Shown here piece after piece: positions 6,474-12,789 of a stretch of 18,852 nucleotides of DNA (within the stretch, counting starts at the first letter, position 1; each line of letters starts with the position of its first letter). The position numbers were made by a program, and so were the translations under genes. Source of the DNA: CBDTTM01 sp965363355 (lineage in GTDB: Bacteria > Bacillota > Negativicutes > Selenomonadales > Selenomonadaceae); NCBI GenBank assembly GCA_965363355.1, contig CBDTTM010000030.1, positions 1 through 18,852 of the forward strand, read 5' to 3'. Under the pieces are notes generated by a model that searched no databases, had not been told where the DNA came from, and was given only the letters and a program-made list of their open reading frames with translations.

Positions 6474-7877
6474 ATGAAGGAATTCAGAAGCGATTTTTTA
6501 TGGGGCGCGTCTACATCGGCTTATCAGGTCGAAGGAGCCTATGATGAAGACAATAAGGGGAAATCCGTGCAGGATATGCATGCTGTTATACCGGGAACAA
6601 CCGACTTTAAAGTGGCAGCGGATCACTATCACCACTATAAAGAAGATATTGCCTTGATGGGCGAGATGGGCTTTAAAACCTATCGTTTTTCGATTGCCTG
6701 GACGAGGATCATTCCCGATGGTGATGGGGCAGTTAATCCGAAAGGTGTTGAATTTTACAGCAATCTGATTGACGAATGTTTAAAACATGGGATTGAACCT
6801 TTGGTTACGATGTATCATTTTGATTTGCCGTATGAACTTGAGAAAAAAGGCGGCTGGTCGAATCGAAAGACAATCGATGCTTTTGTAAATTATGCCAAAG
6901 TATTATTTGAGGAATTTGGTTCGCGGGTAAAGTATTGGCTGACGATCAATGAACAAAATATGATGATACTGCATGGCTCGGCGATTGGTGTGATTGCTGG
7001 AGATCCAGATGCGATGCAAAAAGAATTGTATCAACAAAATCACTATATGCTGCTCGCACAGGCACAAACGATGAAACTACTGCATAAAATGGTACCGGGA
7101 GCAAAAATCGGGCCGGCACCTAATATCAGCCAGGTATATGCAAAATCATGTAAGCCAGCAGATGTCATGGCGATGCAGAACTTCACGGCGATTCGGAATT
7201 GGCTGTATCTGGATATGGCAGTGCATGGCTGTTATAATGCAACTGCTTGGAACTTTATGGAGAAAAATGGTATAACGCCAACGATTGAGCCGGGAGATAT
7301 GGAAATGTTAGCTGGCGCGAACCCGGATTTTATTGCATTTAATTATTATGCAAGCGCGACGGTAAGCGATGGCAATGCTATGGCGGATGAAAAGCATAAT
7401 GTAGGTGATCAGCAGATCGCTATCGGAGAAAAAGGCTTTTATACGGGCGACAGCAATGAGTTTTTGGAAAAAACTGAATTTGGCTGGGAAGTGGATCCGG
7501 AAGGCTTCCGCATTACTTTGCGGGAAATATACGATCGTTATCGTCTGCCGCTCATTGTAACTGAAAATGGTTTGGGCGCTTATGATAAAGTGGATGAAAA
7601 CGGGCAGATCATCGATGATTATCGTATCAGATTCTTACAGCAGCACATTGAGCAGGCAAGGCTGGCTGTGGAAGATGGGGTGGATCTTTTTGGCTACTGC
7701 CCTTGGTCGGCAATTGATTTGATCAGTACGCATCAAGGCTTTGTTAAACGTTATGGGTTTATTTACGTCAATCGTACGGACGATGACTTGAAAGATATGA
7801 AACGCCTGCGCAAAAAATCTTTCTTCTGGTATAAGAAAGTCATAGCCACGAATGGACAAGATCTCAGTAATGAATAA
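6474..7877 (+). CDS. GH1 6-phospho-beta-glucosidase
   Basis: 467-aa family 1 glycoside hydrolase, cytoplasmic. It has the N-terminal FLWGASTSAYQVEGA signature, acid/base E160 in TINEQN and nucleophile E364 in VTENGLG, so it is complete. The C-terminal loop has S418, K425 and Y427 in ISTHQGFVKRYGF. This is the pattern that binds the 6-phosphate in phospho-beta-glucosidases, and IYVN...KKSFFWYKKVIATNG is typical of them. It should release glucose 6-phosphate from PTS-imported cellobiose, salicin or similar glucosides. No PTS gene or regulator is adjacent. I chose the ATG at 6474, which has GGAGG 11 bases upstream and begins right at the family's N-terminus. The longer frame from 6411 would start upstream of the predicted -10 box. 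Confidence 0.9.
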   Translation: MKEFRSDFLWGASTSAYQVEGAYDEDNKGKSVQDMHAVIPGTTDFKVAADHYHHYKEDIALMGEMGFKTYRFSIAWTRIIPDGDGAVNPKGVEFYSNLIDECLKHGIEPLVTMYHFDLPYELEKKGGWSNRKTIDAFVNYAKVLFEEFGSRVKYWLTINEQNMMILHGSAIGVIAGDPDAMQKELYQQNHYMLLAQAQTMKLLHKMVPGAKIGPAPNISQVYAKSCKPADVMAMQNFTAIRNWLYLDMAVHGCYNATAWNFMEKNGITPTIEPGDMEMLAGANPDFIAFNYYASATVSDGNAMADEKHNVGDQQIAIGEKGFYTGDSNEFLEKTEFGWEVDPEGFRITLREIYDRYRLPLIVTENGLGAYDKVDENGQIIDDYRIRFLQQHIEQARLAVEDGVDLFGYCPWSAIDLISTHQGFVKRYGFIYVNRTDDDLKDMKRLRKKSFFWYKKVIATNGQDLSNE

Positions 7878-7987
7878 TAGCTGTTCTGCCTAGTGCAGCG
7901 GCGGGCTTCATTTTAAAAATGTACTTTCCTAAGAGGAACTTTCTTCACTTTATGTGTATGCATTAAATAAAAAGTTACAAAAACATA
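7878..7987. other. Gap after GH1, no gene seen
   Basis: First part of a 470-base non-coding stretch. It holds only a weak hairpin (TTCCT-AAG-AGGAA near 7926-7938) with a short pyrimidine tail, too weak to call a terminator. The remainder of the stretch is the ilv promoters and T-box leader. Confidence 0.5.
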
Positions 7988-8023
7988 TTGACAAAAGCTC
8001 TGTATACTGTGATAATGTATACA
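7988..8023 (+). promoter_or_regulatory. Promoter P1 of the ilv-leu operon, with GTATAC repeats
   Basis: TTGACA (7988-7993), a 17-bp spacer and GATAAT (8011-8016) with a TG extension make a strong sigma-A promoter. The palindrome GTATAC occurs at 8002-8007 in the spacer and 8017-8022 just after the -10, 15 bp apart, the second within TGTATACA. A repressor bound to both would block P1. That role is inference. Confidence 0.75.
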
Positions 8024-8041
8024 TGTTTACAACATTACGCA

Positions 8042-8070
8042 TTGACTTACTGCTAAGCGTATAGTATAAT
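8042..8070 (+). promoter_or_regulatory. Promoter P2 of the ilv-leu operon
   Basis: TTGACT (8042-8047), a 17-bp spacer and a perfect TATAAT (8065-8070). Transcription would start near 8077, right at the beginning of the T-box leader. Confidence 0.8.
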
Positions 8071-8076
8071 CATCAG

Positions 8077-8322
8077 ATAACAGCAATGACAGGGTAAAAA
8101 ACAAGATAACATTTTTTACAGAGAGCCGATGTTGGCTGGAAATCGGCAAAATGACTTGTTTGACGTCGCCTTTGAGCTTTTGTGCCGATTGTTTTTTCAG
8201 GAGGCACAGACGTGTTTCAGCGTTAATGAATGTCTAAAAGGACAATGAGTACAATGCAGGGTGGTACCGCGGAGAATATCCGCCCCTGCTGCTATGATAA
8301 GTAGCAGCAGGGGCGGTTTTTT
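8077..8322 (+). promoter_or_regulatory. T-box riboswitch leader, apparent valine specifier
   Basis: A tRNA-sensing transcription attenuator. Stem I includes AACAAG paired with CTTGTT and the distal CCGAT...ATCGG hairpin with its internal-loop sequence. The specifier region GAC-GTC-GCCTTTGAGC aligns with the known pattern in which the codon lies seven bases before TTGAGC; this gives GTC (8165-8167), valine. Stem II is TGTGCC/GGCACA (8181-8208). The T-box core AGGGTGGTACCGCGG is at 8258-8272; its TGGT bulge fits a tRNA ending ACCA. The antiterminator pairs GCAGGG (8256-8261) with CCCTGC (8284-8289), which is part of the terminator's 5' arm, so the two folds exclude each other. Uncharged tRNA-Val should therefore switch the operon on. 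The T-box call is very secure; the codon assignment is by alignment from memory. Confidence 0.93.
8280..8322 (+). terminator. T-box terminator hairpin
   Basis: A perfect 14-bp G/C-rich stem (CCGCCCCTGCTGCT with its complement, plus one A-T pair), a 7-base loop and six T residues. It is formed when the antiterminator is not. Confidence 0.95.
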
Positions 8323-8347
8323 ATTTTCGCTAGGAGGCAGATTTTAG

Positions 8348-8878
8348 ATGAAACATGTGTTATCGGTATTTGTACAAAACCAACCGGGAGTGTTGGGACG
8401 TGTTGTGAGCATGTTTTCCCGGCGTGAATTCAATATTGACAGCTTGTCAGTAGGAATCACACAAAAGCCGGAGTTTTCCCGAATCACGGTGGTCGTCCAA
8501 GGCGATGAAAATCTCGTGGACCAGATCATCAAGCAGCTGGAAAAGTTATTGGATGTTGTCGCCGTACAGCGGTTGGACGCCGGATCGGCTGTATATAGAG
8601 GTATGACTTTGATCAAGGTCAAAGCCGATGACACGAACCGATTGGATGTCCTTAAAATGGCAGAACTCTTTCGGGCCCATGTCATCGATGTACAATCGAC
8701 AACACTGATTTTTGAGATTACTGGTGATGATGAAAAGGTATCGGCGTTTACGCAGATTCTTGCACCTTACGGCATTCTCGAGGTCATCCGTACTGGACTG
8801 ATCAGTCTGGAACGTGGCGAACACACTATACATGAACATTGTGAGGAGAGAGAGTATTATGGCAAAAATTTATTATGA
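8348..8878 (+). CDS. ilvN: Acetolactate synthase regulatory (small) subunit
   Basis: 176-aa small subunit of acetohydroxyacid synthase, which stimulates the catalytic subunit and carries valine feedback inhibition. The N-terminal ACT domain (about 1-75) reads LSVFVQNQPGVLGRVVSMFSR then FNIDSLSVG, the classic IlvN/IlvH motif. A second ACT-like domain fills 80-160, with LLDVVAVQRLDAG at the junction. The ATG follows AGGAGG eight or nine bases upstream and is the first gene after the T-box terminator. Its last 20 bases overlap the start of ilvC, implying coupled translation. Unusually it is not adjacent to its catalytic partner: the only ilvB here lies about 3.9 kb downstream, at the end of the operon. 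Confidence 0.93.
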   Translation: MKHVLSVFVQNQPGVLGRVVSMFSRREFNIDSLSVGITQKPEFSRITVVVQGDENLVDQIIKQLEKLLDVVAVQRLDAGSAVYRGMTLIKVKADDTNRLDVLKMAELFRAHVIDVQSTTLIFEITGDDEKVSAFTQILAPYGILEVIRTGLISLERGEHTIHEHCEEREYYGKNLL

Positions 8879-9863
8879 TCAAGACGCAAACTGGGATATC
8901 ATGACAGGCAAAACGGTTGCCATTATCGGCTACGGCAGTCAGGGACATGCACATGCTTTGAACTTGAAAGACAGCGGTGTAAAAGTTATCGTCGGCCTCT
9001 ATGAAGGCAGCAAATCAAAAGCTAAAGCTGAAGCAGCTGGCCTTACAGTCGCTAACGTCGCTGATGCTGTAAAACAAGCGGATATCACGATGATTCTTCT
9101 GCCGGATGAAAGACAGGCAGATGTCTATAAATCAGAAATTGCTCCAAATCTCAAATCCGGTAGTGCTTTAGCATTTGCCCATGGTTTCAATATCCATTTT
9201 CAGCAAATCATTCCACCAGCAGATATCGACGTGTTCATGGTTGCGCCAAAAGGCCCTGGACATTTAGTTCGTCGTGTGTTCACGCAAGGCGGCGGTGTGC
9301 CGGATGTATTTGCTGTTCACCAGGATGCTTCTGGTAATGCAACGGAAATCGCTTTGGCGTATGCTAGAGGTATTGGCGGTACGCGTGCCGGTGTTATCAA
9401 GACTACGTTCCGTGAAGAAACAGAAACAGATCTTTTCGGCGAACAAGCAGTTCTTTGCGGTGGTGTTACCCATCTGATCAAAGCTGGTTTTGAAACGTTG
9501 ATCGAAGCTGGTTATCAGCCAGAAATCGCTTATTTTGAATGTTTCCATGAAATGAAGCTCATCGTTGACCTCATGTATGAAGGCGGTATGGCCAACATGC
9601 GCTATTCGATCAGTGATACAGCTGAATATGGCGATTACAAAATCGGACCTCGTATCGTAACTGAAGAAACTAAGAAAGAAATGAAACAAGTTTTAAAAGA
9701 AATTCAGGAAGGTACATTTGCTAAGAATTGGCTGCTTGAAAACAAAGCAAATCGTCCTGAATTTTTGGCACTTCGCCGTCAAGGCGCAGAACATCAAATC
9801 GAAGAAGTGGGCGGCAAGCTCAGAGATATGATGTCCTGGCTCAAAAATAAAAAAGAAGACTGA
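8859..9863 (+). CDS. ilvC: Ketol-acid reductoisomerase (class I)
   Basis: Converts acetolactate or acetohydroxybutyrate to the dihydroxy acid in valine and isoleucine synthesis. At 334 aa it is a class I (short) enzyme. The Rossmann motif is IIGYGSQGHAHALNL (22-36). Catalytic and Mg2+ residues are visible: H108 in AFAHGF, D191 and E195 in DLFGEQ, E227 and E231 in ECFHEMK, and S252. The cofactor loop after strand 2 reads GLYEGSKS (46-53), with E49. NADPH enzymes usually have an Arg here, so NADH use is possible. The start ATG has GAGGAG upstream and gives the expected MAKIYYDQD N-terminus; an in-frame ATG at 8814 lies deep inside ilvN and is rejected. It overlaps ilvN by 20 bp and is followed by a hairpin terminator. 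Confidence 0.95.
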   Translation: MAKIYYDQDANWDIMTGKTVAIIGYGSQGHAHALNLKDSGVKVIVGLYEGSKSKAKAEAAGLTVANVADAVKQADITMILLPDERQADVYKSEIAPNLKSGSALAFAHGFNIHFQQIIPPADIDVFMVAPKGPGHLVRRVFTQGGGVPDVFAVHQDASGNATEIALAYARGIGGTRAGVIKTTFREETETDLFGEQAVLCGGVTHLIKAGFETLIEAGYQPEIAYFECFHEMKLIVDLMYEGGMANMRYSISDTAEYGDYKIGPRIVTEETKKEMKQVLKEIQEGTFAKNWLLENKANRPEFLALRRQGAEHQIEEVGGKLRDMMSWLKNKKED

Positions 9864-9890
9864 TTGCAGCTGTTTTACTGTTTGGAATGG

Positions 9891-9932
9891 AATCGGCTTA
9901 CGCTTCTTTTTAAGAGGTGTAAGCCGGTTTTT
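9891..9932 (+). terminator. Intra-operon hairpin terminator between ilvC and leuC
   Basis: The stem CGGCTTAC (9894-9901) / GTAAGCCG (9919-9926) continues inward without interruption through CTTCTT/AAGAGG to a TTT loop. That is about 16 bp with two G-U pairs, plus three outer pairs. It is followed by TTTTT. It has the full form of an intrinsic terminator, yet only 25 bases separate it from leuC. No promoter can be seen in that gap. Confidence 0.75.
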
Positions 9933-9957
9933 CTAAGAAGATATAGGAGGTTTTTTT

Positions 9958-11217
9958 ATGGGAATGAATATGACAGAAAAGATTTTGGCCAAACATGCCG
10001 GGCTCGATAGTGTTGTACCAGGGCAATTGATCACCTGTAAGCTTGATATGGTTTTGGCCAATGATATTACAGCACCGCCAGCGATCAAAGAATTTGAGAA
10101 AATAGGAAGACCGGTGTTCGACCGCACGAAAATCGCTTTGGTGCCGGATCATTTTACGCCGAATAAGGATATCAAAACAGCTGGGCTGACAAAAGCTGTG
10201 CGTGATTTTGCCAAGGAAAATGAAATCGTGAATTATTTTGAAGTCGGCCGCATGGGCATCGAACATGTCATTTTGCCGGAAAAAGGCTTGGTTGGACCGG
10301 GTATGCTGACGATCGGGGCAGATTCTCATACTTGTACGTATGGCGCTGTGGGTGGTTTTTCAACTGGTGTCGGCACGACAGATTTAGCGGTAGCTTTGGC
10401 AACCGGTGAAGCCTGGTTCAAGGTACCGGAAACCATAAAAGTTGAACTTAAAGGCAAAAAACCAGCTAACATCAACGGCAAAGATGTAATATTGACTTTG
10501 ATTGGCCGGATCGGCGTGGATGGCGCGCTTTATAAATCACTCGAATTTGCCGGAGAAGGGCTGGTGGAGCTTTCTATGGCAGACCGTTTCACGATTGCGA
10601 ATATGGCAATTGAAGCCGGTGGCAAAAATGGGATTTTCCCTGTAGATGAAAAGACTAAGGCATACATCGAAGGCCGCGTGACCAAGGCGTATGAAATCGT
10701 CGAACCAGATGCTGATGCAAAGTATTCACAGGTTGTTACGATTGATTTAGCAGAGCTGAAACCAGTGGTAGCCTTCCCTCATTTACCAGGGAATACCAAA
10801 CGTGTTGAAGATATCGGCGAAATCAAGATCGATCAAGTCGTCATCGGGTCCTGTACGAACGGCCGCTTTGAAGATCTGGAAATTGCGGCAAAGATACTCG
10901 ATGGAAAAACAATTCATCCAGATGTCCGCTGCATCATTGTTCCGGGAAGCCAGCAAGTTTATTTGGATGCAATGAAGGCCGGCTTTGTTGAAGTATTCAT
11001 CAATGCTGGAGCAGCGGTGAGCACGCCGACTTGTGGACCTTGTATGGGCGGGCACATGGGAATCCTTACGGCAGGAGAACGCTGCGTATCGACGACTAAC
11101 CGCAATTTCCGCGGACGCATGGGACATGTCGACAGTGAAGTATATTTGGCAGGTCCGCATGTAGCCGCAGCCAGTGCGATTTTAGGCAGGATCGCAACAC
11201 CAGAGGAGGTAAAGTAA
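9958..11217 (+). CDS. leuC: 3-isopropylmalate dehydratase large subunit
   Basis: 419-aa aconitase-superfamily subunit that, with LeuD, isomerises 2-isopropylmalate to 3-isopropylmalate in leucine synthesis. The length and sequence are of the shorter (about 420 aa) LeuC/homoaconitase-like type rather than the ~465-aa proteobacterial form. 4Fe-4S ligands are C299 in SCTNGR and C359 and C362 in PTCGPCMGG. The substrate-binding DSHTCTYGA stretch (near 122) is intact. The ATG at 9958 has AGGAGG seven bases upstream; a second ATG two codons on is less well placed. leuD begins one base after the stop, so the two subunits are coupled. It lies directly after the intra-operon hairpin, which may lower its expression relative to ilvC. 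Confidence 0.95.
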   Translation: MGMNMTEKILAKHAGLDSVVPGQLITCKLDMVLANDITAPPAIKEFEKIGRPVFDRTKIALVPDHFTPNKDIKTAGLTKAVRDFAKENEIVNYFEVGRMGIEHVILPEKGLVGPGMLTIGADSHTCTYGAVGGFSTGVGTTDLAVALATGEAWFKVPETIKVELKGKKPANINGKDVILTLIGRIGVDGALYKSLEFAGEGLVELSMADRFTIANMAIEAGGKNGIFPVDEKTKAYIEGRVTKAYEIVEPDADAKYSQVVTIDLAELKPVVAFPHLPGNTKRVEDIGEIKIDQVVIGSCTNGRFEDLEIAAKILDGKTIHPDVRCIIVPGSQQVYLDAMKAGFVEVFINAGAAVSTPTCGPCMGGHMGILTAGERCVSTTNRNFRGRMGHVDSEVYLAGPHVAAASAILGRIATPEEVK

Positions 11218-11218
11218 G

Positions 11219-11707
11219 ATGAATTTAGAAGGTAAAGTTTGGCGCTACGGCGATAATATAGATACAGATGTCATCATCCCGGCTCGGTATTTGAATTCTT
11301 TTGACCCAGCGGAATTGGCATCGCATTGCATGGTAGATATCGATGAAAGCTTTGCAGAAAATGTAAAAGTCGGCGATATCATGGTAGGCGGCAAGAATTT
11401 TGGCTGTGGTTCATCGCGTGAACATGCCCCGATTGCCATCAAGGCATCTGGAGTTCCGGTTATCATAGCAGCTGATTTTGCTCGTATTTTTTACCGTAAC
11501 GGCATTAATATCGGTTTGCCGCTTCTTGAAATCGGCTCAGATGTAGAAAAGATCAAAGCCGGGGATGAGCTTCGCGTCGATACGGCAGCGGGCAAGATAG
11601 AAAACTTGACGACAGGCGATGTTTTTCAGGCACATCCGTTGCCGGGCTTTGTCCAAGATATTGCAAAAGCTGGTGGGTTGATCAATTATATCAAGGAGAA
11701 AAAATGA
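11219..11707 (+). CDS. leuD: 3-isopropylmalate dehydratase small subunit
   Basis: 162-aa swivel-domain subunit that completes the LeuC active site. It has the early GDNIDTDVIIPARYL motif and GGKNFGCGSSREHAP (about 58-72), the substrate-binding loop of the family. The length fits the short LeuD class that pairs with the ~420-aa LeuC. A GGAGG within the end of leuC serves as its ribosome site, and its stop overlaps the leuB start by four bases (ATGA). Confidence 0.95.
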   Translation: MNLEGKVWRYGDNIDTDVIIPARYLNSFDPAELASHCMVDIDESFAENVKVGDIMVGGKNFGCGSSREHAPIAIKASGVPVIIAADFARIFYRNGINIGLPLLEIGSDVEKIKAGDELRVDTAAGKIENLTTGDVFQAHPLPGFVQDIAKAGGLINYIKEKK

Positions 11708-12774
11708 TGACGAAAAAAATCGTAGTGATTCCTGGCGATGGAATCGGTGAAGAAATCACAGCCTCGGCAGTCGCTGTGCTCAAAAAAATAGATGAGAAAT
11801 TCAATTTAGGCTTGGAGTTTTCAACCTATCAGGCTGGTGGAACAGCCTATGATCTCTATGGAACGCCGCTTCCTAAAGAAACGATTGCTGCCGCTAAGGC
11901 ATCTGATGGGGTTTTGTTCGGTGCAGTCGGCGGGGATAAATGGGATGATGTCGATCCGGCGCTTCGTCCGGAAAAAGCCATTCTTGGGCTCAGAAAAGAA
12001 TTAGGGCTTTATGCGAACCTTCGCCCAGTCAAAGTGGCGGATTCTTTAACGGAGTATTCACCGCTCAAGACGGAAATCGTCAAGGGCATCGATATTGTCA
12101 TTGTTCGCGAACTCATCGGTGGTGTTTACTTTGGTGAAAAATGTGAATCTGAATTAAAAGATGGTGTGGAACGGGCCTGGGACCTGGAAAATTACAGCGT
12201 ACCGGAAGTTGAACGCATCGTAAAATTAGCGATGGAGACAGCGGAAAAAAGAAAGGGCAAAGTCACGTCAGTCGATAAAGCCAATGTACTGGCTACCTCA
12301 AGGCTCTGGCGCCGCACGGCAGCAAAAGTTGCTGGAAAATATCCGGCGGTAACCATGGACAACATGTATGTTGACAATTGCGCGATGCAGCTGGCCCTTC
12401 ATCCGACCCGCTTCGATGTCATTGTGACGGGCAATCTTTTTGGTGATATTTTAAGTGATGAGGCGGCAGTTCTCGGCGGCTCTATTGGCATGATGCCGTC
12501 GGCCAGCATTGGGGAATGCACAAGCCTTTATGAACCAATCCATGGGTCGGCTCCTGATATTGCCGGCAAGGGAATCGCTAATCCAATCGGCACCATTTTG
12601 TCAGCGGCGATGCTGCTGCGTTATTCCTTGAATGAAGAAGAAGCGGCCAAGGCAATCGAAGCTGCAGTAGAGATGGCACTAAACGATGGCTATCGTACGC
12701 CGGACCTATATCGCGATGGTTTCAAAAAAGCAAATACGGAAGAAATGACGCAGATTATTTTAGATAGAATATAA
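11704..12774 (+). CDS. leuB: 3-isopropylmalate dehydrogenase
   Basis: NAD+-dependent oxidative decarboxylation of 3-isopropylmalate to 2-oxoisocaproate, the last specific step of leucine synthesis. 356 aa with VIPGDGIGEE at the N-terminus, the substrate arginines in LRKELGLYANLRP, ELIGGVYFGE, and the metal/cofactor region VTGNLFGDILSDEAAVLGGSIGM with its Asp residues. The reading frame overlaps leuD by four bases. A second ATG three bases on (11707) lies eight bases from the GGAG site and may be the true start, giving MTKKIVVIPG. Confidence 0.95.
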   Translation: MMTKKIVVIPGDGIGEEITASAVAVLKKIDEKFNLGLEFSTYQAGGTAYDLYGTPLPKETIAAAKASDGVLFGAVGGDKWDDVDPALRPEKAILGLRKELGLYANLRPVKVADSLTEYSPLKTEIVKGIDIVIVRELIGGVYFGEKCESELKDGVERAWDLENYSVPEVERIVKLAMETAEKRKGKVTSVDKANVLATSRLWRRTAAKVAGKYPAVTMDNMYVDNCAMQLALHPTRFDVIVTGNLFGDILSDEAAVLGGSIGMMPSASIGECTSLYEPIHGSAPDIAGKGIANPIGTILSAAMLLRYSLNEEEAAKAIEAAVEMALNDGYRTPDLYRDGFKKANTEEMTQIILDRI

Positions 12775-12789
12775 AAGGAGGGCGGTCCG

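Noticed and set aside
8814..8858. Earlier ATG for ilvC inside ilvN
   Set aside because: No ribosome site, and the added residues precede the conserved MAKIYYDQD start of the family.
9264..9689. 141-codon open frame antisense to ilvC
   Set aside because: It lies wholly inside a well-conserved gene, resembles no family, and has no supporting ribosome site. It is a coding shadow.
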